A stretch of 64,000 nt of DNA, taken from contig OY782506.1 in assembly GCA_963677755.1 (NCBI GenBank), positions 1,364,001 through 1,428,000 of the forward strand. The letters run 5' to 3'. Numbering within the stretch: position 1 is the stretch's first letter; the number at the start of each line of letters is the position of its first letter. The translations under genes were made by a program, and so were the position numbers. Below are positions 34,592 to 43,152 of this stretch, in pieces. The notes under the pieces are model-generated. The model had not been told where the DNA came from. It ran no database searches and saw only the letters and a program-made list of their open reading frames with translations. This DNA comes from JAIOSF01 sp963677755 (GTDB lineage Bacteria; Campylobacterota; Campylobacteria; Campylobacterales; Arcobacteraceae).

Positions 34592-34633
34592 TTGACCAAA
34601 GTCAAAGATAAATGAGAAATTTTTTAATAGAAT
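34592..34633 (+). promoter_or_regulatory. FNR-type box and -10 of the cytochrome c gene
   Basis: The perfect palindrome TTGACCAAAGTCAA (34592-34605) is followed after exactly 22 bp by TAGAAT (34628-34633). Confidence 0.8.
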
Positions 34634-34658
34634 TTTATAAACAAAAAAAGGATTTAGA

Positions 34659-34952
34659 ATGAAAAATATTATTTCAATTGGATTATTAGTAGGATTAGTA
34701 TCTACAATAGCGTTAGCAGATGGAGCAGCTGCATATAAAAAATGTGTAGGATGTCATGGTGCAAATGGAGAAAAAGTTGCTTTAGGGAAAAGTAAAATTA
34801 TCAAAGATATGACAAAAGCTGAGATTGAAAGTTCTCTTTTAGGATACCAAAATGGAACTTATGGTGGAGCGATGAAAGGTCTTATGGCTGGGCAAGTAAA
34901 AAGTTTAAGTGCATCTGATATCAAAGATATTGCTACTCTTATAGGAAAATAA
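34659..34952 (+). CDS. Class I cytochrome c (c553-like)
   Basis: A 97-residue periplasmic cytochrome with a signal peptide cleaved after ALA (residue 20) and one haem site CVGCH (29-33). A methionine in the GGAMKGLMAGQ loop (M72 or M76) is the likely sixth ligand. Such small cytochromes feed electrons to NO reductase or other periplasmic terminal enzymes, and this one lies beside the nor genes. Its own FNR-type promoter precedes it. Confidence 0.92.
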   Translation: MKNIISIGLLVGLVSTIALADGAAAYKKCVGCHGANGEKVALGKSKIIKDMTKAEIESSLLGYQNGTYGGAMKGLMAGQVKSLSASDIKDIATLIGK

Positions 34953-34955
34953 TCC

Positions 34956-35354
34956 TTAACTTATTACATCTTCTAAAGTTGTATTTCTAAACATATCTGA
35001 AATAGCTTTTTTAGGAGATGTCCACTTATCGTGTAAGACACACTTTTTTCTTTGGTCACATGGTCCATTCCCAAGTAAACACTCTTTTTGATGTAAGCTT
35101 TCTTTTACTGCTTCAAGTATGTCACCTATTGTTATTTGAGATAACTCTTTTTCAATACTATAGCCCCCTTCTCTACCTCTTGTAGAAACTATAATATTTG
35201 CTTCAACTAATTGAGTCATAATTTTTGTAAGATATTTATATGGAATTGAAAGTTTTTCTGATATATCTTTTGCATTATATTTATTTTTTGAACCGTTTTG
35301 TACTATAAATGTCACTATTCTAATTGCATATTGAGAAGTATTATTAAGTTTCAT
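34956..35354 (-). CDS. Rrf2-family regulator, NsrR-like
   Basis: A 132-residue regulator with an N-terminal winged helix (SQYAIRIVTFIV..., SIPYKYLTKIMTQLVEANI, TRGREGGYSI) and three cysteines C92, C99 and C105 in the cluster-binding loop, spaced as in IscR/NsrR. An iron-sulfur cluster reacting with NO would make it an NsrR-type NO sensor. It is the last gene of the norE-norF-rrf2 set, divergent from norCBDQ, and palindromes in the shared promoter are its likely targets. Confidence 0.85.
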   Translation of the reverse strand: MKLNNTSQYAIRIVTFIVQNGSKNKYNAKDISEKLSIPYKYLTKIMTQLVEANIIVSTRGREGGYSIEKELSQITIGDILEAVKESLHQKECLLGNGPCDQRKKCVLHDKWTSPKKAISDMFRNTTLEDVIS

Positions 35355-35374
35355 TGTAGTCCTTTTTTAAAATT

Positions 35375-35617
35375 TTAATAGTATGCTATTGCTATAAAAA
35401 ATAGAATAATTCCTAACCAAACTGTAGGGATAAGTCTATATTTTAACCGAACTTCACTTAAGCCCATAAAATATTCAATCACTAAATAACCTTTAAAAAA
35501 AGTTGTTATTAATAATACAAAAACTAAAAAACTACCAATTATTTGTAACCATCCCAATAAAAATGCAAACAATGTAAACAGTAGTAACCCTATCCATACT
35601 TTTGTAATCTTTGCCAT
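35375..35617 (-). CDS. norF: NorF-like small membrane protein (COX subunit IV-like)
   Basis: An 80-residue protein with three membrane helices and a central ITTFFKGYLVIEYFMGL segment, like the prokaryotic cytochrome c oxidase subunit IV/NorF family. It accompanies NorE next to NO reductase genes in many denitrifiers and supports full NO reductase activity. It begins three bases after norE ends. Confidence 0.75.
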   Translation of the reverse strand: MAKITKVWIGLLLFTLFAFLLGWLQIIGSFLVFVLLITTFFKGYLVIEYFMGLSEVRLKYRLIPTVWLGIILFFIAIAYY

Positions 35618-35620
35618 ATT

Positions 35621-36202
35621 TTACCTTATTATATATACTAATGGAAATAAAACAATCCAAAGTAAATCAACCATATGCCAATAAGAAGCTCCTGTTTCTA
35701 ATCCTCTATGTTCTTTTTTTGTATATAATCCCTCTTTAGTATTTAGATAAAGATTGTATAAAATTATCATTCCTAAAATCACATGCATAAAATGAAATAT
35801 TGTTAAGATAAAATAGAACATAAAAAAACTATTTGTACTTAAATTTATCCCTTGTGAATATTTATCACTAAATTCAATGATTTTTATAATTAAAAATATT
35901 CCTCCAAGTCCAATAGCTCCTAGTAAATAAACAGAAGCTTTTTGAAAACTTTCTTCTGTATTTATAGTTTTGATAATAGTAACTGCTTTAACGACAAAAT
36001 AACTGCTTGTAATAAGTAAAATAGTATTTACAAAGCCAAATCTTTGATCTAAAAGAAGTTGAGATGAATTAAAAACTTCTACTTGCTCTTTTCTAGAAAA
36101 GGCAAATCCAATAAAAAATAACCCAAAAGTAATTAGCTCTATATATATGATAATCCATATGGAAAAATCTCCAGATGGGTATTGTAATTTTTCTTTTTTC
36201 AT
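35621..36202 (-). CDS. norE: NorE, cytochrome c oxidase subunit III-like protein
   Basis: A 193-residue protein with five helices resembling subunit III of haem-copper oxidases, including IELITFGLFFIGFAFSRKE and HFMHVILGMIILYNLY, and the C-terminal ETGASYWHMVDLLWIVLFPLVYI. NorE is associated with NO reductase. It is divergent from norC across a 110-bp region with two related palindromes. Confidence 0.85.
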   Translation of the reverse strand: MKKEKLQYPSGDFSIWIIIYIELITFGLFFIGFAFSRKEQVEVFNSSQLLLDQRFGFVNTILLITSSYFVVKAVTIIKTINTEESFQKASVYLLGAIGLGGIFLIIKIIEFSDKYSQGINLSTNSFFMFYFILTIFHFMHVILGMIILYNLYLNTKEGLYTKKEHRGLETGASYWHMVDLLWIVLFPLVYIIR

Positions 36203-36231
36203 AGTGAATGATAATATAGTTTATTTAAATA

Positions 36232-36291
36232 CTACCTTAATATAGAATTAAAAATACTTTTGCTACTATTTCATATACTACTTTAAAGTAG
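36232..36291. promoter_or_regulatory. Paired palindromes in the norE/norC divergent promoter
   Basis: A perfect 14-bp palindrome CTACTTTAAAGTAG (36278-36291) and a related sequence CTACCTTAATATAG (36232-36245) lie 46 bp apart. Both run into a TAGAAT sequence that could be a -10, so binding would block transcription. The adjacent Rrf2 regulator is the probable binder. No TTGA(C/T)-N4 box is present here. Confidence 0.65.
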
Positions 36292-36312
36292 AATTTAAAA
36301 AAGGGGTTATTT

Positions 36313-36759
36313 ATGACTGAACGAATTACGAAAAGTATGGCTAAAAATATCTATTATGGTGGTGGATTATTCGCATTATTAATATTTTTGGGTTTATCTT
36401 TTGATACGGTACAACAAATACCAAAACGCTCAAATCAAGTTAATATGACAGAATCTGTAGTTGCAGGAAAAGCACTATGGGAGAAAAACAACTGTGTAGG
36501 GTGTCATACACTTATTGGTGAAGGGGCATATTATGCACCAGAACTTATGAATGTATTTAATAGACGAGGTGCTAGTGATGAAGCAACTTTTAAAGGCTAT
36601 ATGCAAGGGTGGATGGCAGCACAGCCTCTTGACACTCCACATCGAAGAAAAATGCCACAGTTTAATTTGAGTACTGAAGAGGTTGATAGTTTATCAGATT
36701 TTTTAATCTGGACATCAAAAGTAAATGCCAATGAATGGCCACCAACTATTGAAGGTTAA
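36313..36759 (+). CDS. norC: Nitric oxide reductase cytochrome c subunit NorC
   Basis: A 148-residue membrane-anchored cytochrome. One helix (about 11-31) is followed by a periplasmic haem domain with CVGCH (61-65) and the GEGAYYAPEL segment, both typical of NorC. It passes electrons to NorB. The gene is first of norCBDQ, with GGGG-rich ribosome site before ATG. Confidence 0.95.
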   Translation: MTERITKSMAKNIYYGGGLFALLIFLGLSFDTVQQIPKRSNQVNMTESVVAGKALWEKNNCVGCHTLIGEGAYYAPELMNVFNRRGASDEATFKGYMQGWMAAQPLDTPHRRKMPQFNLSTEEVDSLSDFLIWTSKVNANEWPPTIEG

Positions 36760-36768
36760 GGGAAATTT

Positions 36769-38139
36769 ATGAAATATAGTTCACAAGCGGTCGCAAAACC
36801 GTATTTTATTTTTGCATTGGTTCTTCTTGCTGGAGAGATTTTATTTGGTTTGCTTATGGCAATACAATATTTGTATGGAGATTTTTTGTTTCCATTAATT
36901 CCTTTTAATGTATTAAGAATGGTTCATACAAATTTACTTATAGTTCTGATACTTTTTGGTTTTATGGGAGCTACTTACTACTTAATCCCTGAAGAAACAG
37001 AAAGAGAACTTTGGAGTCCTAAATTAGCAATAATTACTTTTTGGGTATTCGCAGCAGCTGGTGTTGCTACAATTTTAGGATATTTATTTGTACCTTATGC
37101 TACTTTAACAGAACTTACTTTTAACAACCTACTTCCAACTATGGGTAGAGAATTTTTAGAACAACCTCTTCCTACAAAACTAGGTATTGTACTTGTTGTA
37201 GTTTCGTATATTGTTAATACTGGTATGACTGTATTAAAAGGGCGACGAACTGTTATCACTACTGTTTTAATCACAGGACTTGTAGGACTTGCAGTATTCT
37301 TTTTAATTGCATTTTATGTACCTGAAAATCTTATTGTTGATAAATTTTTATGGTGGTTTACTGTTCATTTATGGGTAGAAGCTACATGGGAACTTATTCT
37401 TGGTGCTATATTAGCATTTGTACTTATTAAAGTAACTGGTGTTGATAGAGAGCATATTGATAAATGGTTATATTTAATTATTGCTATGACTATGGTTTCT
37501 GGTATTTTAGGAACAGGTCATCACTTCTTTTATATGGGTGCACCTGAATATTGGTTATGGATTGGTTCTATTGCTTCTGCTGCTGAACCGTTGCCATTTT
37601 TCTTAATGATACTTTTTGCTTTTTCAATGGCAAAAGATAGAAAAATAGAACATGATAATAAGATCGCACTTACATGGGCAAAAGGAACTGCTGTGATGGC
37701 ATTTTTAGGAGCTGGAGTTTGGGGATTTATGCATACTTTAGCACCTGTTAATATGTTTACTCATGGTACACAACTAACAGCTGCTCATGGTCACTTATCT
37801 TTTTATGGTGCTTATATTATGATTATCTTTACAATTGTATCTTATGCCATGCCTATTTTAAGAGGAAGACCTCATGGTAATTGTGCAAAAGCACAAAGTT
37901 TAGAGTTAAAATCTTTTTGGATGATGAATATTGGTATGTTAGGTCTTACACTTGCACTTACAACAGCAGGTATTATTCAAATTCTTGACCAAAGAGTTGG
38001 AACTGAACTTATTGGTTTTATGGAGTCACAAGCTTCTATTGCTGGAGTTTATACTGTTCGTGCTTTCTTTGGTGTATTGGTATTTGCAGGACTTATTACT
38101 TATTTTGCTAGTTTCTTTGTAAAAGAGGAAGCAAAATAG
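36769..38139 (+). CDS. norB: Nitric oxide reductase catalytic subunit NorB
   Basis: A 456-residue protein with 12 membrane helices. The haem and FeB histidines are seen in RMVHTNLLIV, WWFTVHLWVEATWELI, GTGHHFFYMG and AHGHLSFYGAY. The glutamates beside the metal centre (EATWE) are typical of cytochrome c-dependent NO reductase, which reduces NO to N2O. Size and lack of a fused N-terminal quinol domain mark it as cNor, working with NorC. Confidence 0.96.
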   Translation: MKYSSQAVAKPYFIFALVLLAGEILFGLLMAIQYLYGDFLFPLIPFNVLRMVHTNLLIVLILFGFMGATYYLIPEETERELWSPKLAIITFWVFAAAGVATILGYLFVPYATLTELTFNNLLPTMGREFLEQPLPTKLGIVLVVVSYIVNTGMTVLKGRRTVITTVLITGLVGLAVFFLIAFYVPENLIVDKFLWWFTVHLWVEATWELILGAILAFVLIKVTGVDREHIDKWLYLIIAMTMVSGILGTGHHFFYMGAPEYWLWIGSIASAAEPLPFFLMILFAFSMAKDRKIEHDNKIALTWAKGTAVMAFLGAGVWGFMHTLAPVNMFTHGTQLTAAHGHLSFYGAYIMIIFTIVSYAMPILRGRPHGNCAKAQSLELKSFWMMNIGMLGLTLALTTAGIIQILDQRVGTELIGFMESQASIAGVYTVRAFFGVLVFAGLITYFASFFVKEEAK

Positions 38140-38142
38140 ATT

Positions 38143-39936
38143 ATGCTTAACTATTTTTTAGAGTTTGAAGAGAGTATTGGTAAAGTTTGGGATAAATTCT
38201 TAAATAAAAAAGTAAATAAATTCCATGAAAGCCATAGAGTTTATTTAACCGATATTTCAAAATCTCTTACTATTTTTCATCACCTAATGGGTGGTGAAAA
38301 AGCCAAAGAGATACAAACTACTGATAAACAATTTATAGATACTTCAAGAACATTTTTAGAAAAAATATCTTTTCTTGGACGAGAGTTTTATCTTCCTTGG
38401 CAAGATGAGAAATCAATATATTTACCTGCATCTTTTGCATATTTTCCAAATAAAGAATACAATGAACTATTATATTATTGGCTAGTAGCTATGATGTCAA
38501 AAGTTACTATAAATGATACAAATATAATAGAACAAAACAGTACAGCAACATTATATTTAAAAAATAGATACAGTGGTTTTGATAAGTTTTATTTATATGC
38601 AACACAATACTTAAGTACACAATTTGAACAGTTAGAGTTTATTAAGTCTTTTGATTTAAAACAAAATGAAGATTTACTAAATAACTATCCAAATCCTTTA
38701 TGGATATACCCATCTTTAGTCTCTAAAAATAAAAAAAGCAATCAAGAGAGCGAAGAAGAGTTACAAAGAGCTCAAGAGAAAGAAAAAACAGATACTTTAG
38801 AGATGAAAAAACAGACAAATCAAATAGATGATACAAAAGAAACAGATGGCTTTTTGGCTTTTTTGCCAGAATCTTTGATGAGTATTTTTGAGCAAGTAAA
38901 TGTTGATAGAATGGAAGATGATAGTTTTGATGACAATGCTTTGTATCATGCAGAAGATTTAGATGAGATAACTTTAGGGAAAAAACAAGCAAACTTAGCT
39001 TCAAGAATCAAGATGGATTTAGACATAGCTTCAGATGATAGAGAAATCTATCCTTTAGGAAAAGGTCATTTAATTGATGAATGGGATTATGTGAGCAATA
39101 ATTATTTGATAAATTATGTTCGTATAAAACCACAAGTTACGATAAATGTTATACCAATAGCATTACCAAAAAGATTAAAAAAAACTGTAAAAAAAATCCA
39201 ATCAGAACTTGATTTACTAGAGCTTGATAGAATCAAAAATGATAGATTGCCTTATGGTGATGAGATCAATATAGATACATGGATAGATTATAAAGGGCAT
39301 CAAAACAAATCTATGCACCATCAAAATTTTTATACTACATATGAGAGAAAAACAAGAGATATGGCTACACTAATATTAGCTGACGTTTCGCTCTCCACTG
39401 AAGGTGGTATCACTCAAGATGTTAGAATAATAGATGTGATAAAAGATGGTCTTATGGTTTTTAGTGAAGCGTTAGAAAAATTAAATGATAAGTTTGCTAT
39501 TTATTCATTTTCATCACTACAAAATAAAAAAGTATATTTTAATATTATAAAAAATTTTAAAGACAAATATAATGAGCTTATTCGTGGAAGAATTGATAGT
39601 ATGCAACCATTTTATTACACTCGATTGGGAGCTGCCATACGAGAGTCTGCGAAGATATTAGATAAACAACAATCTGGAAATAAATTATTATTAATCATTA
39701 GTGATGGAAAACCAAATGATGAAGATAGATATGATGGAAGATACGGGATAGAAGATACAAAAAAAGCTATTGAAGAGGTGAAAAAAAAAGGGATTACACC
39801 TTTTTGTATCACTATAGATTTAGAAGCAAAAGAATATCTTGGTTACTTATTTGGAAGAAACGGTTTTGCAATTGTAAAAAATGGTCAAAACTTACCAAAA
39901 ATTATACCAGAGGTGTATATAAACTTAACAAAATAA
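38143..39936 (+). CDS. norD: NorD, VWA-domain assembly protein
   Basis: A 597-residue cytoplasmic protein. The C-terminal von Willebrand A domain begins near residue 408 and has the metal-binding MIDAS D414-x-S416-x-S418 (LADVSLST). The N-terminal 400 residues are helical and contain a low-complexity charged stretch (about 200-235). With the MoxR-type ATPase NorQ it inserts or activates the non-haem iron of NorB. It follows norB by three bases. Confidence 0.9.
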   Translation: MLNYFLEFEESIGKVWDKFLNKKVNKFHESHRVYLTDISKSLTIFHHLMGGEKAKEIQTTDKQFIDTSRTFLEKISFLGREFYLPWQDEKSIYLPASFAYFPNKEYNELLYYWLVAMMSKVTINDTNIIEQNSTATLYLKNRYSGFDKFYLYATQYLSTQFEQLEFIKSFDLKQNEDLLNNYPNPLWIYPSLVSKNKKSNQESEEELQRAQEKEKTDTLEMKKQTNQIDDTKETDGFLAFLPESLMSIFEQVNVDRMEDDSFDDNALYHAEDLDEITLGKKQANLASRIKMDLDIASDDREIYPLGKGHLIDEWDYVSNNYLINYVRIKPQVTINVIPIALPKRLKKTVKKIQSELDLLELDRIKNDRLPYGDEINIDTWIDYKGHQNKSMHHQNFYTTYERKTRDMATLILADVSLSTEGGITQDVRIIDVIKDGLMVFSEALEKLNDKFAIYSFSSLQNKKVYFNIIKNFKDKYNELIRGRIDSMQPFYYTRLGAAIRESAKILDKQQSGNKLLLIISDGKPNDEDRYDGRYGIEDTKKAIEEVKKKGITPFCITIDLEAKEYLGYLFGRNGFAIVKNGQNLPKIIPEVYINLTK

Positions 39937-39945
39937 AGGAAAAAT

Positions 39946-40728
39946 ATGTCAGATATATTTTATGTAGCACAAGGCAATGAAGTGGAGCTTTTTGAAGCAA
40001 CTGCGAAGATGAATTTACCTGTTCTTATAAAAGGTCCAACAGGATGTGGGAAAACTAGATTTATAGAGTATATGGGTCAAAAATTAAATAGAAAAGTATA
40101 TACAGTAGTTTGTCACGATGATTTAAGTGCTGCTGATTTAGTTGGTCGACACTTAATAGATGAAAACGGTACTTTTTGGCAAGATGGACCACTTACAAAA
40201 GCTGTAAGAGAAGGTGGGATTTGTTATCTTGATGAGATAATTGAAGCGAGAAAAGACACAACTGTTGTATTACATTCACTAGCAGACTATAGAAGAGTTT
40301 TACCAATTGATAGAACAGGGGAAGTTATAGAGGCACATCCTGATTTTATGTTAGTAGTTTCTTATAACCCTGGTTATCAAAATGTTTTAAAAGGTATGAA
40401 ACCAAGCACAAAACAAAGATTTATCTCTTTGGAATTTACTTACCCAAAAGAAGATATTGAAATAGAGATTATTATAAAAGAAAGTGGTATTGATAAACAA
40501 ACTTCTATTAAACTTGTCTCAATAGCAGATGATATAAGAAAACTTGACGATACTGATATACAAGAAGCTGTTTCAACGAGACTTTTGGTGTATGCGGCAA
40601 AACTTATAGTACAAGGATTTGATCCTTACCAAGCTTGTACTCACTCTATTGTTCAATCTTTAAGTGATGAAGAGGAAGTATCTCAAGTATTAGAAAAACT
40701 TGTGAAGTTGTATTTTACTAAACACTAA
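39946..40728 (+). CDS. norQ: NorQ, MoxR-type AAA+ ATPase
   Basis: A 260-residue ATPase with Walker A GPTGCGKT (30-37) and Walker B ICYLDEI (D96-E97). The sensor region VVSYNPGYQNVLKGMKPSTKQRF is characteristic of NorQ/CbbQ. It pairs with NorD to activate NorB. The last 11 bases overlap the end of a convergent gene. Confidence 0.93.
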   Translation: MSDIFYVAQGNEVELFEATAKMNLPVLIKGPTGCGKTRFIEYMGQKLNRKVYTVVCHDDLSAADLVGRHLIDENGTFWQDGPLTKAVREGGICYLDEIIEARKDTTVVLHSLADYRRVLPIDRTGEVIEAHPDFMLVVSYNPGYQNVLKGMKPSTKQRFISLEFTYPKEDIEIEIIIKESGIDKQTSIKLVSIADDIRKLDDTDIQEAVSTRLLVYAAKLIVQGFDPYQACTHSIVQSLSDEEEVSQVLEKLVKLYFTKH

Positions 40729-41137
40729 ACATAAGTTGTGATAAAAAGATGATAATAACTACAAGTATAAAAGGTACTAAATGACTTTTGAAAACCAAAG
40801 GTTGTATTCCAAAAAATACTTGTAGAATTCCACGAACTCCAAGCCATAGACCTAAAAATGCTTTGATACCTAATACTATTTGAAAGTTTGACAATCCTGT
40901 TTCTTCAATAGCTCCAAAATTTACATACAATAAATAAATACCTGAAACAACAGCAACAACCAAAGCTTTTGGCACAACTTTTCGCACATATTGCATAAAA
41001 TACTCTCGTATTTTTGAGTGTTCATCAGTAGTTAAATCTTTTTTCATTTTTGCTAAAAAAAGGTTATCTGTAAATAAGAAACCTCCATAAATAAATACTG
41101 AAAATATATGAATAAGTTTTATTCCTAAATATAACAT
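40718..41137 (-). CDS. Small four-helix membrane protein, CopD/HemJ-like
   Basis: A 139-residue protein with four helices. The first contains LIHIFSVFIYGG, with the His and Gly-Gly pattern seen in CopD and HemJ-like haem-binding membrane proteins. No other metal motif is clear, so the family is tentative. It shares an FNR-type box with the divergent MOSC gene and is convergent with norQ. Expression under low oxygen or nitrate is thus likely. Confidence 0.55.
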   Translation of the reverse strand: MLYLGIKLIHIFSVFIYGGFLFTDNLFLAKMKKDLTTDEHSKIREYFMQYVRKVVPKALVVAVVSGIYLLYVNFGAIEETGLSNFQIVLGIKAFLGLWLGVRGILQVFFGIQPLVFKSHLVPFILVVIIIFLSQLMFSV

Positions 41138-41159
41138 TTTGACCCTTTTTATTTTTAGA

Positions 41160-41229
41160 AGTATATCATTATAAATAAATCATATCATTGACCAGAGTCA
41201 ATAAATATTTAACAAAATTTATTTATAAT
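41160..41229. promoter_or_regulatory. FNR-type box serving two divergent promoters
   Basis: The perfect palindrome TTGACCAGAGTCAA (41188-41201) lies exactly 22 bp from TATACT on the minus strand (41160-41165) and exactly 22 bp from TATAAT on the plus strand (41224-41229). One dimer could activate both the CopD-like gene and the MOSC gene. Confidence 0.8.
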
Positions 41230-41255
41230 TCTATCAAAATTTATAAGGATGTTTG

Positions 41256-41915
41256 ATGAACCCATATATCTATTCACTACAAGTTGGAAAAGTACAAAAA
41301 CTATCAGATTGGGAAACAGGCTCTTTTAAAGATAGTGTTGAAGAGATTGAAGTTTTTAATAATGGAATTAAAGATGATGAAGTATCCGATACAAAAAATC
41401 ATGGAGGGATAGAAAAAGCAGTGTTTGCAAATAGTTTGGAAAATTATTACCAATGGCAACATTATTTAGGTCTTTTTTCACTTCCAAAAGGTGCATTAAG
41501 TGAAAACTTAACTATCTCTGGACTTCATGAAACAAATGTATTTTTAGGAGATATTCACACAATAGGAGAGGTAACTCTTCAAGTAGTTCAACCAAGAAAA
41601 CCTTGTTGGAAAATCTCAAAAAAACATCAAAATAAAAACTTCACGAAACATATTTATGATACTGGTCATACTGGATGGTACTATAGTGTATTAGAAACTG
41701 GAAGAATACGGAAAAATGATACTATAAAAATCACAACAACACAAAACAAACAGATCTCTATCTTAGAAGCAAATCAAGCATTTAGAGATCCTATAAAATA
41801 TAAAGAATTATTAGAAAAGATATTGTCTTTTGGTAACATTAGCAAAAGTTATAAACAAAGTATTGAAAAAAGACTCCAAGGAACTTATAGTCTTAAGTTT
41901 ATGGAGTTACCGTAA
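41256..41915 (+). CDS. MOSC domain protein, YiiM-like
   Basis: A 219-residue protein with the MOSC core: the NHGGIEKAVFA segment, the GALSENLTISG loop and the reactive cysteine C117 in VQPRKPCWKISKK. MOSC domains act on the molybdenum cofactor or related thiol transfers; YiiM-type proteins reduce N-hydroxylated compounds using Moco. The C-terminal 60 residues match the 3-alpha extension. The ATG at 41256 is preferred over the adjoining TTG because AAGGAT is 5 bases away. Confidence 0.85.
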   Translation: MNPYIYSLQVGKVQKLSDWETGSFKDSVEEIEVFNNGIKDDEVSDTKNHGGIEKAVFANSLENYYQWQHYLGLFSLPKGALSENLTISGLHETNVFLGDIHTIGEVTLQVVQPRKPCWKISKKHQNKNFTKHIYDTGHTGWYYSVLETGRIRKNDTIKITTTQNKQISILEANQAFRDPIKYKELLEKILSFGNISKSYKQSIEKRLQGTYSLKFMELP

Positions 41916-42325
41916 CACTAAAACTATTTTTCTATACTATTTTGATAATCTTATTTCAAAGAAAGTTCCAAAACCTACAGGTTGTGGGAATTGTTTTTAA
42001 ACTTATTTTCTGTCCACATTACTCCTCTTAATATATTTAAAAATTTGCAGGTTTATTACGATATCACTTTAATATAAATATAATATGTACTATTATCATT
42101 TAAATATCCATATTAATCATACATAAAAAGAATATCATAAACTTAAAATTTATTTAAGAATAATCTCAGTTTTCACTGTTTTTTTTAATAAGATTTAGAA
42201 AAAAATACCTTATTTACAGTATTTGTAGACATTTTGATATACAACACATATAGTCTATGTTGTTTACTAATTTTCAGGGTATCTTGTATATAATGTATAT
42301 TCAATAAATAATTAGGTATTAATTT
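41916..42325. other. Gene-free AT-rich stretch upstream of the orphan gene
   Basis: No credible coding frame is seen on either strand in these 410 bp. A hairpin ACAACA/TGTTGT (42241-42246 with 42258-42263) lies near the right end. The base composition is more AT-rich than the flanking coding DNA. No terminator-like GC stem follows the MOSC gene. Confidence 0.6.
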
Positions 42326-42799
42326 ATGTCAAGTATTACTCTCATAGCAAAAGATATTCAACCAACTGATTTTAAATTCCACGAGGTTGATTTTATATTA
42401 AAAAATGGTGAAAACTCTATAAGGGTTGAAGATTGGTTAGTTATCAAAAAAATAATAGAGAAGAACATTTCTGCTGGTTTTGTATCTATAGACCGAGATG
42501 AAGAATCAAAAGCAATTAAATCGTATCAAAGAGAATGTTTCACAGAGTTCGAGAGGCTTGGAGTTCCTGCAGTTAAAGCTTTATCTAAAAATGGAGAACT
42601 ATCCAAAGGCATAAAGCATACTTATGCAAACGAATGGTTATCTTCAAAAGAAGAATCTCGAGAAAAAAACAGAGATAATCGAGATATTGAAAGTCTAGTA
42701 ATAGCGAGGAAATCAAAAAATATTGCTATATGGTCTATAATAATAAGTATAATAAGTATAATTATTACCTTATCAGTAGCAATATTTCAAAGTGGCTAA
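42326..42799 (+). CDS. Unknown 157-residue protein with C-terminal membrane helix
   Basis: Residues about 1-120 are soluble and charged (for example FKFHEVDFILKNGENSIRVE). A basic stretch (ARKSKN) precedes a single C-terminal transmembrane helix (about 133-154). The layout recalls small tail-anchored proteins often found as lone genes in islands and gene cassettes. The ribosome site is weak and 5' and 3' gene-free stretches surround it. An attC-like hairpin starts 36 bp after the stop. It is not recognised and no function is proposed. Confidence 0.6.
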   Translation: MSSITLIAKDIQPTDFKFHEVDFILKNGENSIRVEDWLVIKKIIEKNISAGFVSIDRDEESKAIKSYQRECFTEFERLGVPAVKALSKNGELSKGIKHTYANEWLSSKEESREKNRDNRDIESLVIARKSKNIAIWSIIISIISIIITLSVAIFQSG

Positions 42800-42834
42800 C
42801 GACCAAGTTCACAAAATAGCCCGTGTAAAAAAAT

Positions 42835-42902
42835 TCCTAACAAGAGCAACAAACAAGTAAATTAATCGCTTAAGCTCTAGTTTGTTGTTGTAAGTGTTAA
42901 GT
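42835..42902 (+). repeat. attC-like imperfect inverted repeat
   Basis: TCCTAAC (42835-42841) at the left and GTTAAGT (42896-42902) at the right resemble R'' and R' (GTTRRRY is matched exactly; the two match 5 of 7 when paired). Between them CAACAAAC (42847-42854) and GTTTGTTG (42880-42887) form a perfect inner stem. The 68-bp length fits attC sites. With a single copy and no integrase gene seen, the identity is uncertain. Confidence 0.35.
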
Positions 42903-43036
42903 TGCTAAACCTCTAGGTTTTAGAACACGAAGCACGCATATATAGTTTTCTATGTTCCTAAAAGTGTTCAAAAAGTAAAAAGTGTAAAGTTACATAAAAC
43001 TTAAGAAATTTTGGAACAAGAAAGTGAACTTTTAAA

Positions 43037-43135
43037 TTATATATTTAAAGCTTCATCCAATTTCCCTTCAAAAACATTAATAATTGAGAAAGTGTTAAAC
43101 TCCAATTCCAAATAGGCATTCACCGTTTTTTCCAT
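43037..43135 (-). CDS. Possible 32-residue small ORF or gene remnant
   Basis: The frame starts MEKTVNAYLELEFNTF and ends after IINVFEGKLDEALNI, 17 bases after the stop of the DUF59 gene. The residue mix looks like a natural protein rather than random AT-rich DNA, but no convincing ribosome site is present and no family is recognised. It may be a remnant. Confidence 0.25.
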   Translation of the reverse strand: MEKTVNAYLELEFNTFSIINVFEGKLDEALNI

Positions 43136-43152
43136 AAAGTTTTTTCAAAAAC

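Larger units (their letters stand above)
42800..43152. other. Gene-poor stretch with hairpins downstream of the orphan gene
   Basis: These 353 bp contain the attC-like structure (42835-42902), a short palindrome AAACC-TCTA-GGTTT (42907-42920) and a possible 32-residue frame on the minus strand (43037-43135). Nothing else supportable is seen. Confidence 0.55.

Noticed and set aside
42906..42921. Short AAACC/GGTTT palindrome as a terminator
   Set aside because: The stem is only five pairs and no gene ends right before it; kept only as part of the description of the gap.
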